Shown one piece after another: positions 35,442 to 43,594 of a stretch of DNA of 62,511 nt. The stretch is from assembly GCA_002159075.1 (NCBI GenBank), contig LZRT01000095.1:1-62511 (forward strand). Direction: 5' to 3'. The translations under genes and the position numbers were made by a program. The stretch comes from Bacillus thermozeamaize (lineage in GTDB: Bacteria; Bacillota; Bacilli; ZCTH02-B2). Within the stretch, counting starts at the first letter, position 1; each line of letters begins with the position of its first letter. The notes below the pieces were generated by a model. It was not told where the DNA came from. It saw only the letters and a list, made by a program, of their open reading frames with translations, and did no database searches.

Positions 35442-36584
35442 TCACCGCATAAAGGCCACAACGCCTTCTTCTTGCGGAGAATATCCAAGGCGCTCAACGC
35501 GCCACACCATCACCCGGTTGTTCCCCGAATCGGCAATCGCCAAACGGTCCTGATGGAACCAAACCCCATACGGCCAGCACAAACTCTCCCGTTCCACCGA
35601 CCGCCAGCGGTTTTCTCCAGAACCGTCAAAATCGGTCTGGCCGATGACGCCGGCCGCCGGATGGCCAGCTCCCGTGCGCGGCAAGCCGGAAAAAAGGAGC
35701 ACGCGGTTGTTGGCCGTATCGGCCACTGCCAGCGTATTTCCCGACACCGTGACGCCGTAGGGGAAACGCAGCCGCCTTGGCCCCTGAGGGATATGCGGAA
35801 GTTCAAACGCCCGGGTAAAGTCTTCTTGTCCGAGGACCAAATCGGCTGGCCGGTCAGCGGCCGGAAAAGGCGTGTAACCGAGGACGCGATGATTGCCGGC
35901 GTCGGCGATGTACAGCGTCCCCCCGTCACCGGCAATGGCGTGAGGCCAGCGGAACGTGTCCGGCCCCACTCCCCGACCGCGGTTTTCCTGGTTTGCGTAA
36001 CCATCGGGTTGACCGAGGATCAGATCGGGCAGGCGGCCGTCTTCTGGAATCCCCTTCCATCCCAAAACCCTGCGGTTCCCGGTATCGGCCACATAAAACC
36101 AGCCATTGGCATAGGCAAAGCCGTAGGGCCAGTAAAATCCGGTCGGTCCGACCTCCTTCCCCCGGTTGGGAGAAATGCCCGTCAGGTCGGACTGGCCGAG
36201 GATCCGATCGGGCGGCTGGTTGCTGTCCTTCGGCAACCCTTCCCAGATCAACAGGCGATGGTGCCATGCATCCGCGACGAACAAGCATCCTTCGTACACC
36301 GCCACGCCGGTCGGGAGATGGAACAATTTGGGCCCCTCCGCCTCAAAATCCTCCTGTCCCAACACGATATCCGCAGGGGCGTGATCCCTCTCTGGCCAAC
36401 CGTACCAAATCAGGACGCGATGATTGCCGCTGTCGGCCACGACGACGACCTCATCGTCCAAATATACTCCCCGCGGCGCATACAAGTTTGTGCGGCTCGG
36501 CCCGGCAGGCGGGAGAGCAAGACCGCCGGGCGCCGGTCCCCCCAGCCATCGCTCGGGGTGGGCAGTCACGCGGGACGCACCCAT
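35442..36584 (-). CDS. NHL-repeat beta-propeller protein
   Basis: About 380 aa with six repeats of the type VADSGNHRVLIW, VADAWHHRLLIW, VADTGNRRVLGW, IADAGNHRVLGY, VADTANNRVLLF and IADSGNNRVMVW, spaced 55-70 residues and mostly followed by LGQ(E/S/P)D: a six-bladed NHL propeller. No signal peptide, so it is probably cytoplasmic like the hydrogenase. ATG 36584 overlaps the end of the NifU-Rieske gene and has GAGGAG 8 nt upstream. NHL genes recur in some uptake hydrogenase loci; the function is unknown, perhaps docking. Confidence 0.8.
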   Translation of the reverse strand: MGASRVTAHPERWLGGPAPGGLALPPAGPSRTNLYAPRGVYLDDEVVVVADSGNHRVLIWYGWPERDHAPADIVLGQEDFEAEGPKLFHLPTGVAVYEGCLFVADAWHHRLLIWEGLPKDSNQPPDRILGQSDLTGISPNRGKEVGPTGFYWPYGFAYANGWFYVADTGNRRVLGWKGIPEDGRLPDLILGQPDGYANQENRGRGVGPDTFRWPHAIAGDGGTLYIADAGNHRVLGYTPFPAADRPADLVLGQEDFTRAFELPHIPQGPRRLRFPYGVTVSGNTLAVADTANNRVLLFSGLPRTGAGHPAAGVIGQTDFDGSGENRWRSVERESLCWPYGVWFHQDRLAIADSGNNRVMVWRVERLGYSPQEEGVVAFMR

Positions 36585-37423
36585 ATCTGCTGCTCCTCCA
36601 CCCGGACCGGAAACAGTTCCAGCTGCACATGCGGCGCCGTGATGCATTCCCCGGTGGTTAAATCGAAGCGAAAACCGTGTCCCGGACAGGCAATGAAGGA
36701 GCCGTCCACAAGCCCCCGCTCGAGGGATATGCCCATGTGGGGACACTGATTGCGAAAAGCCATTACCTTTCCATTGATGCGAACCAACAGCACATCATGC
36801 CCTGCCAGGACAAAGCGAACCGGCCGTCCTTCTTCCAGTTCCGCAACCGAGGGGCCCTTCAGCCAGCCGCTCTGCTCCAAGTCACCCGCAACGCCCGTGC
36901 CATGGAGCGGCATATAGCCGGAGGTGACCTCATCTTCAACCATCACAACATGGCGAATTTCCGGGATGCGTGCTTTTATCGCCTCTTCCACGCCGTTTTT
37001 CAGCGTCATAGCCGACATCGAACAACCGGAGCAGGCGCCGTGCAAGCGGACATGGACCGTCTCTCCCTCCACTTTGACCAATTCCACGTCCCCGCCGTGA
37101 GATCGCATATAAGGACGCACCTCTTCGAGCACCGCGGCAACACGGGCAAACAGGTCTTGCTTAATGATGCCGTGCAAAAGGAACAGGGCATAGATGGAGG
37201 GTTCATCCACGGCCTGATACAAGAGCTCTTTTCCTTCCTCCGATGCGCGCAGCAGACGGACCAGCCTTCTTAAGGCATGTCCATGGAACGCTTCGATGGC
37301 CTGCTTCAACTCCATCGCCTTTGCGCGCGCATCATCCGGAAGCTCATTCAGGGCGGCTCGCGCCCGATCCACGCGCTCAGCCAAAGCCTGGAAGTCCTCT
37401 TCGACCGCATTCATCTCGCTCAC
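36566..37423 (-). CDS. NifU-domain/Rieske fusion iron-sulfur protein
   Basis: 285 aa. N-terminal helical region (1-85), a NifU C-terminal-type domain with CSGCSMS in LHGACSGCSMSAMTLKNG (about 130), and a Rieske [2Fe-2S] domain at the C terminus with ligands CPHMG and CPGHGF. Within the hydrogenase operon it is the best candidate for an electron carrier between the hydrogenase and the quinone/respiratory chain, comparable in role to the Rieske-type protein (HucE) described for mycobacterial Huc. Starts in a 4-nt overlap with the 124 aa gene. Confidence 0.85.
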   Translation of the reverse strand: MSEMNAVEEDFQALAERVDRARAALNELPDDARAKAMELKQAIEAFHGHALRRLVRLLRASEEGKELLYQAVDEPSIYALFLLHGIIKQDLFARVAAVLEEVRPYMRSHGGDVELVKVEGETVHVRLHGACSGCSMSAMTLKNGVEEAIKARIPEIRHVVMVEDEVTSGYMPLHGTGVAGDLEQSGWLKGPSVAELEEGRPVRFVLAGHDVLLVRINGKVMAFRNQCPHMGISLERGLVDGSFIACPGHGFRFDLTTGECITAPHVQLELFPVRVEEQQIWVRPA

Positions 37424-37794
37424 CCCCCAAAAGCCAATGTCTGCTCCAGCACTTCTTCTGTTTTTTGCCGCAACAGGACGGCAAAGGTTTGCGCAGCCAT
37501 TTTTTGCAACACATCCCCGACTATGGCAGATGCAAAAAGGCTAGCGGGATCCATTATCTTCCGGTTGGCCAACGCTTGCAGAATGAAGCAGGCCCCTGCC
37601 GGGTTGTCGAGAAGAGCTTCGCGAAAAAACGCAGACACGAACTCATCAAGCCATACGCCCTCTCCTTGAGGGTTGGTGCGCAGCCGTTCCAACGCATGTT
37701 CCACCCCTTCGTTGCGCTGGACGATGCGTTCGCTGAAACGCTCGACGGCCATGCTCAGCAAAACGTTGAAGTATTGCTGTTCATGCGCTTCCAT
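37420..37794 (-). CDS. Hydrogenase-cluster protein, unknown (124 aa)
   Basis: Helical, soluble, 124 aa, starting MEAHEQQYFNVLLSMAVERF and ending TEEVLEQTLAFGG. No cysteine pair, one Cys only (GACFILQA). ATG 37794 has GAGGGGG upstream and overlaps the TPR gene end by 14 nt, so the genes are co-translated. Family not recognised; position suggests a maturation or assembly role. Confidence 0.7.
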   Translation of the reverse strand: MEAHEQQYFNVLLSMAVERFSERIVQRNEGVEHALERLRTNPQGEGVWLDEFVSAFFREALLDNPAGACFILQALANRKIMDPASLFASAIVGDVLQKMAAQTFAVLLRQKTEEVLEQTLAFGG

Positions 37795-39049
37795 GCCGCG
37801 CGATCCCCCTCTCTGCCGCCGCTTGTTCCCCGGCCGGTTGCTCTTTCGCTGCATGTTCCTGCCGCCTGCGGGCAATCTCGGCCAAAATGTCCGCCACCGC
37901 CTCCGCCGCATCGTCTTCACCGTGTTCTTGAAAAGAGCGGCGGGCCTCTTGCAAACGGGGCACGGCGCGGGAAAACGCCCCCAGATGGGCCAACGCGTTC
38001 CCTTGATTGGCCAGGACGCGGGCATATGCCACCGGATCCTCCTCGGGCCGGCGGACCTCAAGCACCTCTTCGTAAAGGGCGACCGCTTCCCAAAGGTTTT
38101 CTTCCTGGTGGGAGGTGTCCGCGTGCTGCAACGCGTTGGCGAGATTGACGGTCGCACTGGCCCAATACTGCGGATGGGTCTCTTTTTGAAAAATCCGTAA
38201 CGCTTCGCGCAGTGACTGGATCGCCACGGCCGTGCGCAGCCGGGCGCCGCGATCCCGTGAAGGCATGGCCAGGTACGCCAGCGCCATGTTCATATGGGCC
38301 ATGGCGTATTCCTCCGGATGGGTATTCCTTTGATACACTTTGAGCGCCTCATGGTAACACTTCACCGCTTCCATGAGGGTATTGCCGCGGCCCTCCGCGC
38401 CGTTTTGATAGGCGGTGCCCAATTGAAACCAAAGCTCCGCCCGCGCTTCCTGGAAAGGAGACGTCTCAAGCAGCGCAAGAGCGGTTCGATACCCCGCCAC
38501 CAGATCTCGCCCGTAAGCGCCGAGCATCTGTTTCGTCGCCGCCCATTCGGCAAAAAGACGCGCAGAGAATACGGGCGAAACATGCTTGACCGTTTCCGCC
38601 GCCTCCCGCATGGTCTCCAGTCCGCGGGACCAATCCTTTTGCTGAAACCGCGCATAAGCCTGCGTCGCCAGAAGAAAAGCCCGCACTTCACCGTCGGTGT
38701 CTTGAAGCGGCGGAGGCGCATCGCAGATCCCCAGCCGCCACGCGACCGCATCCAAGAGAAGGGAAATCTCCCCTTCCACCCTTTCCTTGGCCCATGCGTA
38801 TGTGTCGGACTGGGGGGTCAGCACAAAACGGTTGTAAAGCCCCTCAGGGCCTTCCGGCAATAAGGCCGTCACCTCCTCCTCGCTTCTTCCCGCAATCGCC
38901 GCAGCAAAAAACTGCCAGCTCTCAGGCCACGCGTCGGGAAGATGGCCGCGAAGGAGCAACGATATGCGAGGCGCTCCCTCCGGAACCGGCGGCAGGAGAA
39001 AAAATCCGGCCATTCCGGGAAACACACCAATCGGTTGCGGACGTAGCAT
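37781..39049 (-). CDS. TPR-repeat protein of the hydrogenase cluster
   Basis: About 422 aa. The N-terminal 150 residues are unrecognised (GVFPGMAGFFLLPPVPEG); residues about 155-395 are consecutive tetratricopeptide-like helices, e.g. AELWFQLGTAYQNGAEG, AMAHMNMALAYLAMPSRD, ASATVNLANALQHADTS and ARVLANQGNALAHLGAFS; the tail is charged. It probably acts as a protein-protein scaffold. ATG 39049 follows AGGAGGGGG. Confidence 0.75.
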   Translation of the reverse strand: MLRPQPIGVFPGMAGFFLLPPVPEGAPRISLLLRGHLPDAWPESWQFFAAAIAGRSEEEVTALLPEGPEGLYNRFVLTPQSDTYAWAKERVEGEISLLLDAVAWRLGICDAPPPLQDTDGEVRAFLLATQAYARFQQKDWSRGLETMREAAETVKHVSPVFSARLFAEWAATKQMLGAYGRDLVAGYRTALALLETSPFQEARAELWFQLGTAYQNGAEGRGNTLMEAVKCYHEALKVYQRNTHPEEYAMAHMNMALAYLAMPSRDRGARLRTAVAIQSLREALRIFQKETHPQYWASATVNLANALQHADTSHQEENLWEAVALYEEVLEVRRPEEDPVAYARVLANQGNALAHLGAFSRAVPRLQEARRSFQEHGEDDAAEAVADILAEIARRRQEHAAKEQPAGEQAAAERGIARHGSA

Positions 39050-39089
39050 GGCTCCCCCTCCTTTATCTCTGGAAAACCGCACACGTCTC

Positions 39090-39389
39090 TCACTTCACCG
39101 GGGTATTGGAACGCAATAGCGGGATGCGCAGGGCGCCATTCTCTTCATCCCAGACGGCATCGCGAACGCCAGGGGGCACCTCTTCAGGCAAAAATTCCCG
39201 GACCAGCACACTGCGATCGCCGCGAGGATTGCGGTATTTCAACAACAATCCTCCCGCTCCCGGGTGGCTCACCGGCATCAGCCACAGCTCGTCCCCACGC
39301 AACAAGACGATGGCCGTCCCCATGGGGAAGCGCTCCGCGATTTCCTCGGAAATGTGGAGATAACCGGTCGAGGTCAGTTCAACTTGCAC
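39090..39389 (-). CDS. Hydrogenase-cluster protein, unknown (99 aa)
   Basis: 99 aa, beta-rich, starting from GTG 39389 (GGAGG 8 nt upstream) as MQVELTSTGYLHISEEIAERF, with GTAIVLLRGDELWLMPVSH. The start overlaps the protease gene end. The first 30 residues resemble a swapped-hairpin/AbrB-like strand-helix pattern, but no family is certain. Confidence 0.65.
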   Translation of the reverse strand: MQVELTSTGYLHISEEIAERFPMGTAIVLLRGDELWLMPVSHPGAGGLLLKYRNPRGDRSVLVREFLPEEVPPGVRDAVWDEENGALRIPLLRSNTPVK

Positions 39390-39846
39390 TTTTCTTCCCT
39401 CCCAGGCGTCGCAGCAACTCCTCCGCCAAACGCTCCATGGCCGCTTGCACCACAGGGGACAAGCCGAATCCATGCGACACGTTTTCCGCCTCGATGAGAA
39501 AGACGGTCACTTTCTTGGGAAAGCGTTCTTTCAGCAACCACTTTCCCATCGCTAAAGCATGATCCCAGCGGAATGCATGAAGGTGAATGCCTTTTAGCGG
39601 CGGCGTCTCCACCTCTTCCCCCGGAATCTCGAAAATCGTGCCCGGTTCTCCCCCGGTATGGCAGGCATCGACGACGATCAACTCTTCCGCGTCGCCAATT
39701 TGAAACGCCACATCCATGCCGGCGGTCCCGCCATCGGCCAGGCGGACGCCTGGGGGGAGGCCCATGTCCCACAATTTGCGGATTAAAAAGGGCCCCACCC
39801 CATCATCGCTGCGGAGCAAATTGCCGCACCCGATGATCACGGTCAT
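39379..39846 (-). CDS. Hydrogenase maturation endopeptidase
   Basis: 155 aa HybD/HupW-type protease that removes the C-terminal extension of the large subunit after nickel insertion. It has GCGNLLRSDDGVGPFL with a nickel-recognising acidic residue, VVDACHTGG, and HLHAFRWDHA with the third metal ligand. Lies 26 nt after the large subunit gene. Confidence 0.93.
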   Translation of the reverse strand: MTVIIGCGNLLRSDDGVGPFLIRKLWDMGLPPGVRLADGGTAGMDVAFQIGDAEELIVVDACHTGGEPGTIFEIPGEEVETPPLKGIHLHAFRWDHALAMGKWLLKERFPKKVTVFLIEAENVSHGFGLSPVVQAAMERLAEELLRRLGGKKSAS

Positions 39847-39872
39847 GATTGCGTCACCGTCCTTTTCACTCT

Positions 39873-41498
39873 TTAAAACGATGTGACCGCGTACCGGGCC
39901 AACTCCTTGTGCGACTTGGCATCATAAGCATGCACCGTGCAGACGAGGCACGAATCGTAGCTTTGTGCAATGTGGGCCAATTCCACGGGATCGTTGGGGT
40001 TTTTGACCGGCACACCGATCATCGCCGTCTCAATGGGACCGCGCTGGCCGTGACGATCCCGCGGGCCGATGTTCCACGCCGTCGGGGTGATGACTTGATA
40101 GTTTTCGATCTTGCCATCCTTAATCTCGATCCAATCGGCCAAGGCGCCGCGAGCCGCTTCGGTGGCCCCGAATCCTCGCCCTTCCGGGAGTTCTTGCGGT
40201 TTGATGTAAAATTTCTCATTCAAATCGATCAGTTTGAGCCATTCACGCACGCGCAAGTAGTACTTGGCCGCTTCGTGCAGGCGTGCCAGTACCCGTACCA
40301 TCACGCTGGGGCCGATTTCCTTCACGATATTGAACATCAGCGGATCGTAATCCTGCCAATCCTCCGCCCCCGGACGGCCGGCGATCACTTGACGGGCCAG
40401 GGGTCCCGCCTCCAACGGCACTTCCCCGCCAGGCAGGAGGTAGCGCGGCGCCTTGGCCCACGTATACTTGCCCTCTTTTTGCCCTTCTTCCGTATCGAGC
40501 GGATCGGTCACCCCTTCAAACGGATGGAGCGATCCACTGCCGCGGAAGAAGGAATAGGTGTGATCCTCCCGGACCTGTCCTTGATCAAAATCGTGGAAAT
40601 GTTCACCGTCGTATACCCCCGAGCGGGCAATCAACGCAGCGTTGCGGCCTTCGATCGTCGGATAGCGGTATTTTTCGTGATGGAAAAAGGTTCCTGTCGC
40701 GATATATCGTCCCGGACCGGCCCCGTATTTGTCCAAGCCATTCTCCATGCAGAAGCGGAGAAATAAGCCCATGTCAGAATCGCGATGCTCCGGCTTTTCA
40801 TCCAGCCACTGGAGGACATCGTGCCAAGTTTTGTTTTCCAGCCAGCGTTCGACAGAACAACCGAGGAGAATTTTCTCCAGCCAGGCCTCCCGGTAATACT
40901 CCAAGATGGAAGTGGAACGCGTAATGTCCGACAGTGTCGGAGCGCACACCACGCCGCCGGGAACCATGAAGCTGGAGTGGGGCCACTGGCCGCCGAAGAT
41001 CGCGTAAATCTCGACCGGCTTGATCGAGACTTCGACGCCGAGTTCATAATGTACGCCTGCAAAGGGCGCCCAACGCCGAACCACCTCGTCGTACAATGCA
41101 GAGGATGCGTAGTTCTGATGGGTCAAGCCGATGGCGAACAAAGCGTAAAACCAGCGGGGAATGCTCTGAAGCGTTTCTGCCGCCTGGGCGATGTTGCGGA
41201 TCAACGTGGCATTGGGCGGCACTTCCGTTCCCCAGGCCGTATCCAAGGCATAGACCGCCTTGTAAAGGTGGCTGCCGCCGCAAATGCCGCAAATCCGCGG
41301 GGTGACAATGAGTCCCGCCTGCGGGTCTTTCCCCTTTAAGATGATTTCAAATCCGCGGAACATCGTGGCCTCCGTCCACGCATCCACAACAACCCCGTCT
41401 TCAATGTCCACTCTGACGTCCAAGTCCCCCTCGACGCGCCCCAACGAATGAACTTTGAGACTCTTTTTCTTGCCTGTGGAGACAACTTGCTGACTCAT
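39873..41498 (-). CDS. hupL: [NiFe] uptake hydrogenase large subunit, group 2a-like
   Basis: Holds the NiFe(CN)2CO site that splits H2. 541 aa. Nickel ligands: RICGICGGSHL (Cys70, Cys73) and the C-terminal DSCLVCTVH (Cys517, Cys520), with cleavage expected after His523, removing 18 residues. The usual Pro between Asp and Cys (DPC) is Ser here. Overall similarity is to cyanobacterial HupL and mycobacterial Huc. ATG 41498 has AGGAGG upstream; the small subunit ends 26 nt before. Confidence 0.94.
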   Translation of the reverse strand: MSQQVVSTGKKKSLKVHSLGRVEGDLDVRVDIEDGVVVDAWTEATMFRGFEIILKGKDPQAGLIVTPRICGICGGSHLYKAVYALDTAWGTEVPPNATLIRNIAQAAETLQSIPRWFYALFAIGLTHQNYASSALYDEVVRRWAPFAGVHYELGVEVSIKPVEIYAIFGGQWPHSSFMVPGGVVCAPTLSDITRSTSILEYYREAWLEKILLGCSVERWLENKTWHDVLQWLDEKPEHRDSDMGLFLRFCMENGLDKYGAGPGRYIATGTFFHHEKYRYPTIEGRNAALIARSGVYDGEHFHDFDQGQVREDHTYSFFRGSGSLHPFEGVTDPLDTEEGQKEGKYTWAKAPRYLLPGGEVPLEAGPLARQVIAGRPGAEDWQDYDPLMFNIVKEIGPSVMVRVLARLHEAAKYYLRVREWLKLIDLNEKFYIKPQELPEGRGFGATEAARGALADWIEIKDGKIENYQVITPTAWNIGPRDRHGQRGPIETAMIGVPVKNPNDPVELAHIAQSYDSCLVCTVHAYDAKSHKELARYAVTSF

Positions 41499-41524
41499 CT
41501 TCGCTCACCCTCCTTTTTGTTTTC

Positions 41525-42496
41525 TTAGGGCACAAACATTTCTTCTTTCGCCCACTTCGGAGCCACCGCCCGGGCCAATGCCGCATGGGCAGAGTAACTC
41601 AACGGATCAATGCCTTTTGGAATCTCTTTCGGAATCGAACCGAGCACCTTTTGTGTCTTGAACACCGTTCCCGGCGCCAGATCGAAGAAGGGAAACTGAG
41701 GTTCTGTACAACCGATACAGGGCATCCCGGCCCGGGTTTTCGAAGATTGACGGTTCCAAAGAATGCGGTTACACGGCGAATGGGTCATCGGACCGCGGCA
41801 ACCTTGTTCGTAGAACAGGCATCCTTTGCGTGTGCCTTGCCCAAACTCTTCCACCGGTTCCTTCCACTCAAAGTACTGCACGCGTGTGCATCCGGTCTGG
41901 GTAAACGTGGTAAAAAACGTTTTCGGCCGTTGCAAGTCGTCCAGCAGAACGTCTTCCGCGCGTCCGGTGGCAACGGCGACGAGAATCTGTGTCACCCAGT
42001 CCGGGTGAGCCGGACAACCGGGAATGTTGATCACCGGCAATCCCGCTTTCGAACGGAAGTGAGCGCCGAGAAAGCCACCTTTTTCTTCCTTTAAGTACTG
42101 AAGACCGATGGATTCGGACGGATTGGGCTTGGTCGCCGGAATCCCGCCCCAGCATGCGCAGTCCCCGATCGCAACGACGTACTGCGCTTTATGGGCAAAT
42201 TCCCAAATCCAGTCTTTTTTGGGCCGATCCATGAGCATGTCATAACGGCCCGTTCCGTTGGGTCCTTGGATAACCGTGCCTTCAACCACGAGGATGTCCA
42301 AAGCGATCTCGTCATTGAGGATTCGCTCGAACAAATGGCGTACCTGTTCCCCAAATTCCATGGATAACGAGTGATGGTAAAGGATATTGATCCCGAAATC
42401 GGTCACCAAATCGACCACGGTCGGTTCTTCGGCGTTCAGAACCGACTGGGTGTTTCCGTTGCACGCACCGCCGTGCAGCCAAAGAAGATTTGCCAC
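41525..42496 (-). CDS. hupS: [NiFe] uptake hydrogenase small subunit, group 2a-like
   Basis: Electron-transfer subunit with three Fe-S clusters, 323 aa. Very like Nostoc HupS: LWLHGGACNGNTQS at the N terminus (one Cys instead of the CxxC seen in group 1), VVAIGDCACWGGIPAT, NIPGCPAHPDW, then the medial and distal cluster Cys in CLFYEQGCRGPMTHSPCN and GMPCIGCTEPQFPFF. There is no Tat signal and no C-terminal anchor, so the enzyme stays in the cytoplasm. GTG 42496 (GGAGG 8 nt upstream) gives MANLLWLHGG. Confidence 0.94.
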   Translation of the reverse strand: MANLLWLHGGACNGNTQSVLNAEEPTVVDLVTDFGINILYHHSLSMEFGEQVRHLFERILNDEIALDILVVEGTVIQGPNGTGRYDMLMDRPKKDWIWEFAHKAQYVVAIGDCACWGGIPATKPNPSESIGLQYLKEEKGGFLGAHFRSKAGLPVINIPGCPAHPDWVTQILVAVATGRAEDVLLDDLQRPKTFFTTFTQTGCTRVQYFEWKEPVEEFGQGTRKGCLFYEQGCRGPMTHSPCNRILWNRQSSKTRAGMPCIGCTEPQFPFFDLAPGTVFKTQKVLGSIPKEIPKGIDPLSYSAHAALARAVAPKWAKEEMFVP

Positions 42497-42537
42497 TCTC
42501 CCCACCTCCAATGTATCTGGCTTGCATTCCGATCCAT

Positions 42538-43239
42538 TTACTCGAACATTCCCGCAAGATGTTGCTGCAGATGGGCTTGGCCCGCCTCCAAACGGGAAAT
42601 CCACCCGTCGATTCCTTCTCCTGTGCGAACGGAGACTTCCAGAATAGGAATGCCTGGTCTTACCGCATGCAGCGCTTCGTAAAAGTGCTCCCGCTGAAAA
42701 CCCACCGCATCGGCCAGGTCCATCTTCGTAATGACCGCCACATCGGCGCTGTTGACAATGGTGGGGTATTTCACCGGCTTGTCTTCCCCCTCCGTCACGG
42801 AAAAAAGGACGACGCGTTCGTTTTCGCCCAAATCATAACTGGCGGGACAGACGAGATTGCCCACGTTTTCAATAAAGAGAAAATCTATCTCCGCCAGATC
42901 CCATCCGTCCAAGGCGTTTTCAATCATATCCGCCTCCAGGTGACAAACTGTGCCCGTCGTAATTTGCCGAACTTGTGCGCCGCTTTGGCGCAAACGCTCC
43001 GCGTCGTTTTCCGTGGCCAGATCACCGACCAACGTGGCCACCCGGTACCGCTCGCCAAGCCGGATCAGCGTTTCCGTCAGCAAGGTCGTCTTTCCCGCTC
43101 CCGGACTGGAAACCAAATTGACGACATAAACGCCAGCCTCTTGAAACCGCTTCCGCAAGTCACGAGCAAGAAGGTCGTTTTTCTTGAGAACATTCTGGCG
43201 TATTTCAACAATCCGCGGACTGGATGTGATCTGCTGCAC
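42538..43239 (-). CDS. hypB: Nickel-insertion GTPase HypB
   Basis: 233 aa GTPase that with HypA loads nickel into the large subunit. P-loop SSPGAGKTTLLTE (about 44-56), VGDLATENDAERL, the metal/GTP switch GTVCHLEAD, ENVGNLVCPASYDLGE and the base motif ITKMDLAD. The N terminus has no His-rich nickel store. GTG 43239 is used (GGAGGGGG upstream); the frame runs to 43269. Confidence 0.93.
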   Translation of the reverse strand: MQQITSSPRIVEIRQNVLKKNDLLARDLRKRFQEAGVYVVNLVSSPGAGKTTLLTETLIRLGERYRVATLVGDLATENDAERLRQSGAQVRQITTGTVCHLEADMIENALDGWDLAEIDFLFIENVGNLVCPASYDLGENERVVLFSVTEGEDKPVKYPTIVNSADVAVITKMDLADAVGFQREHFYEALHAVRPGIPILEVSVRTGEGIDGWISRLEAGQAHLQQHLAGMFE

Positions 43240-43594
43240 CCTGCTCCCCCTCCTCTGCTTCCAAGGCATACAATTCGATTTCGCGTCCTTCCAGCACTTC
43301 GCCGGTTCGCGCTCCGCACACGCCGCAGCGCATGGGATACGGCCGGCATAAGGTGCTCACGGTTTTGCATGCGGAACAATACACTTTCACCGGAACTTCC
43401 TCAATGACCAGCCTCGCCCCTTCAAGCGGCGTTCCTTGAATGGCCACGTCAAAAGAAAACTCCAGCGATTCTTTGACCACGCCTGACAGAACGCCGAGTT
43501 TCAGGTAAAGGGCCCGCACCCGCTTGATCCCCGAATCTTTCGCAGCGTCGACGGCAAGTTCAACCAGATGATGAGCGATCGACAGTTCGTGCAT
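43205..43594 (-). CDS. hypA: Nickel chaperone HypA
   Basis: Starts MHELSIAHHLVELA (nickel-binding MHE) and has the zinc-binding pairs CSAC and CGVCGA around a loop with TLCRPYPMRC. 129 aa, slightly longer than usual by a Glu-rich tail. Overlaps the DUF1641 gene end and the hypB start. Confidence 0.93.
   Translation of the reverse strand: MHELSIAHHLVELAVDAAKDSGIKRVRALYLKLGVLSGVVKESLEFSFDVAIQGTPLEGARLVIEEVPVKVYCSACKTVSTLCRPYPMRCGVCGARTGEVLEGREIELYALEAEEGEQGAADHIQSADC

Noticed and set aside
35370-36749. 459-codon open frame antisense to the NHL gene
   Set aside because: Repeats in it mirror the NHL blades; no ribosome site and no family pattern.
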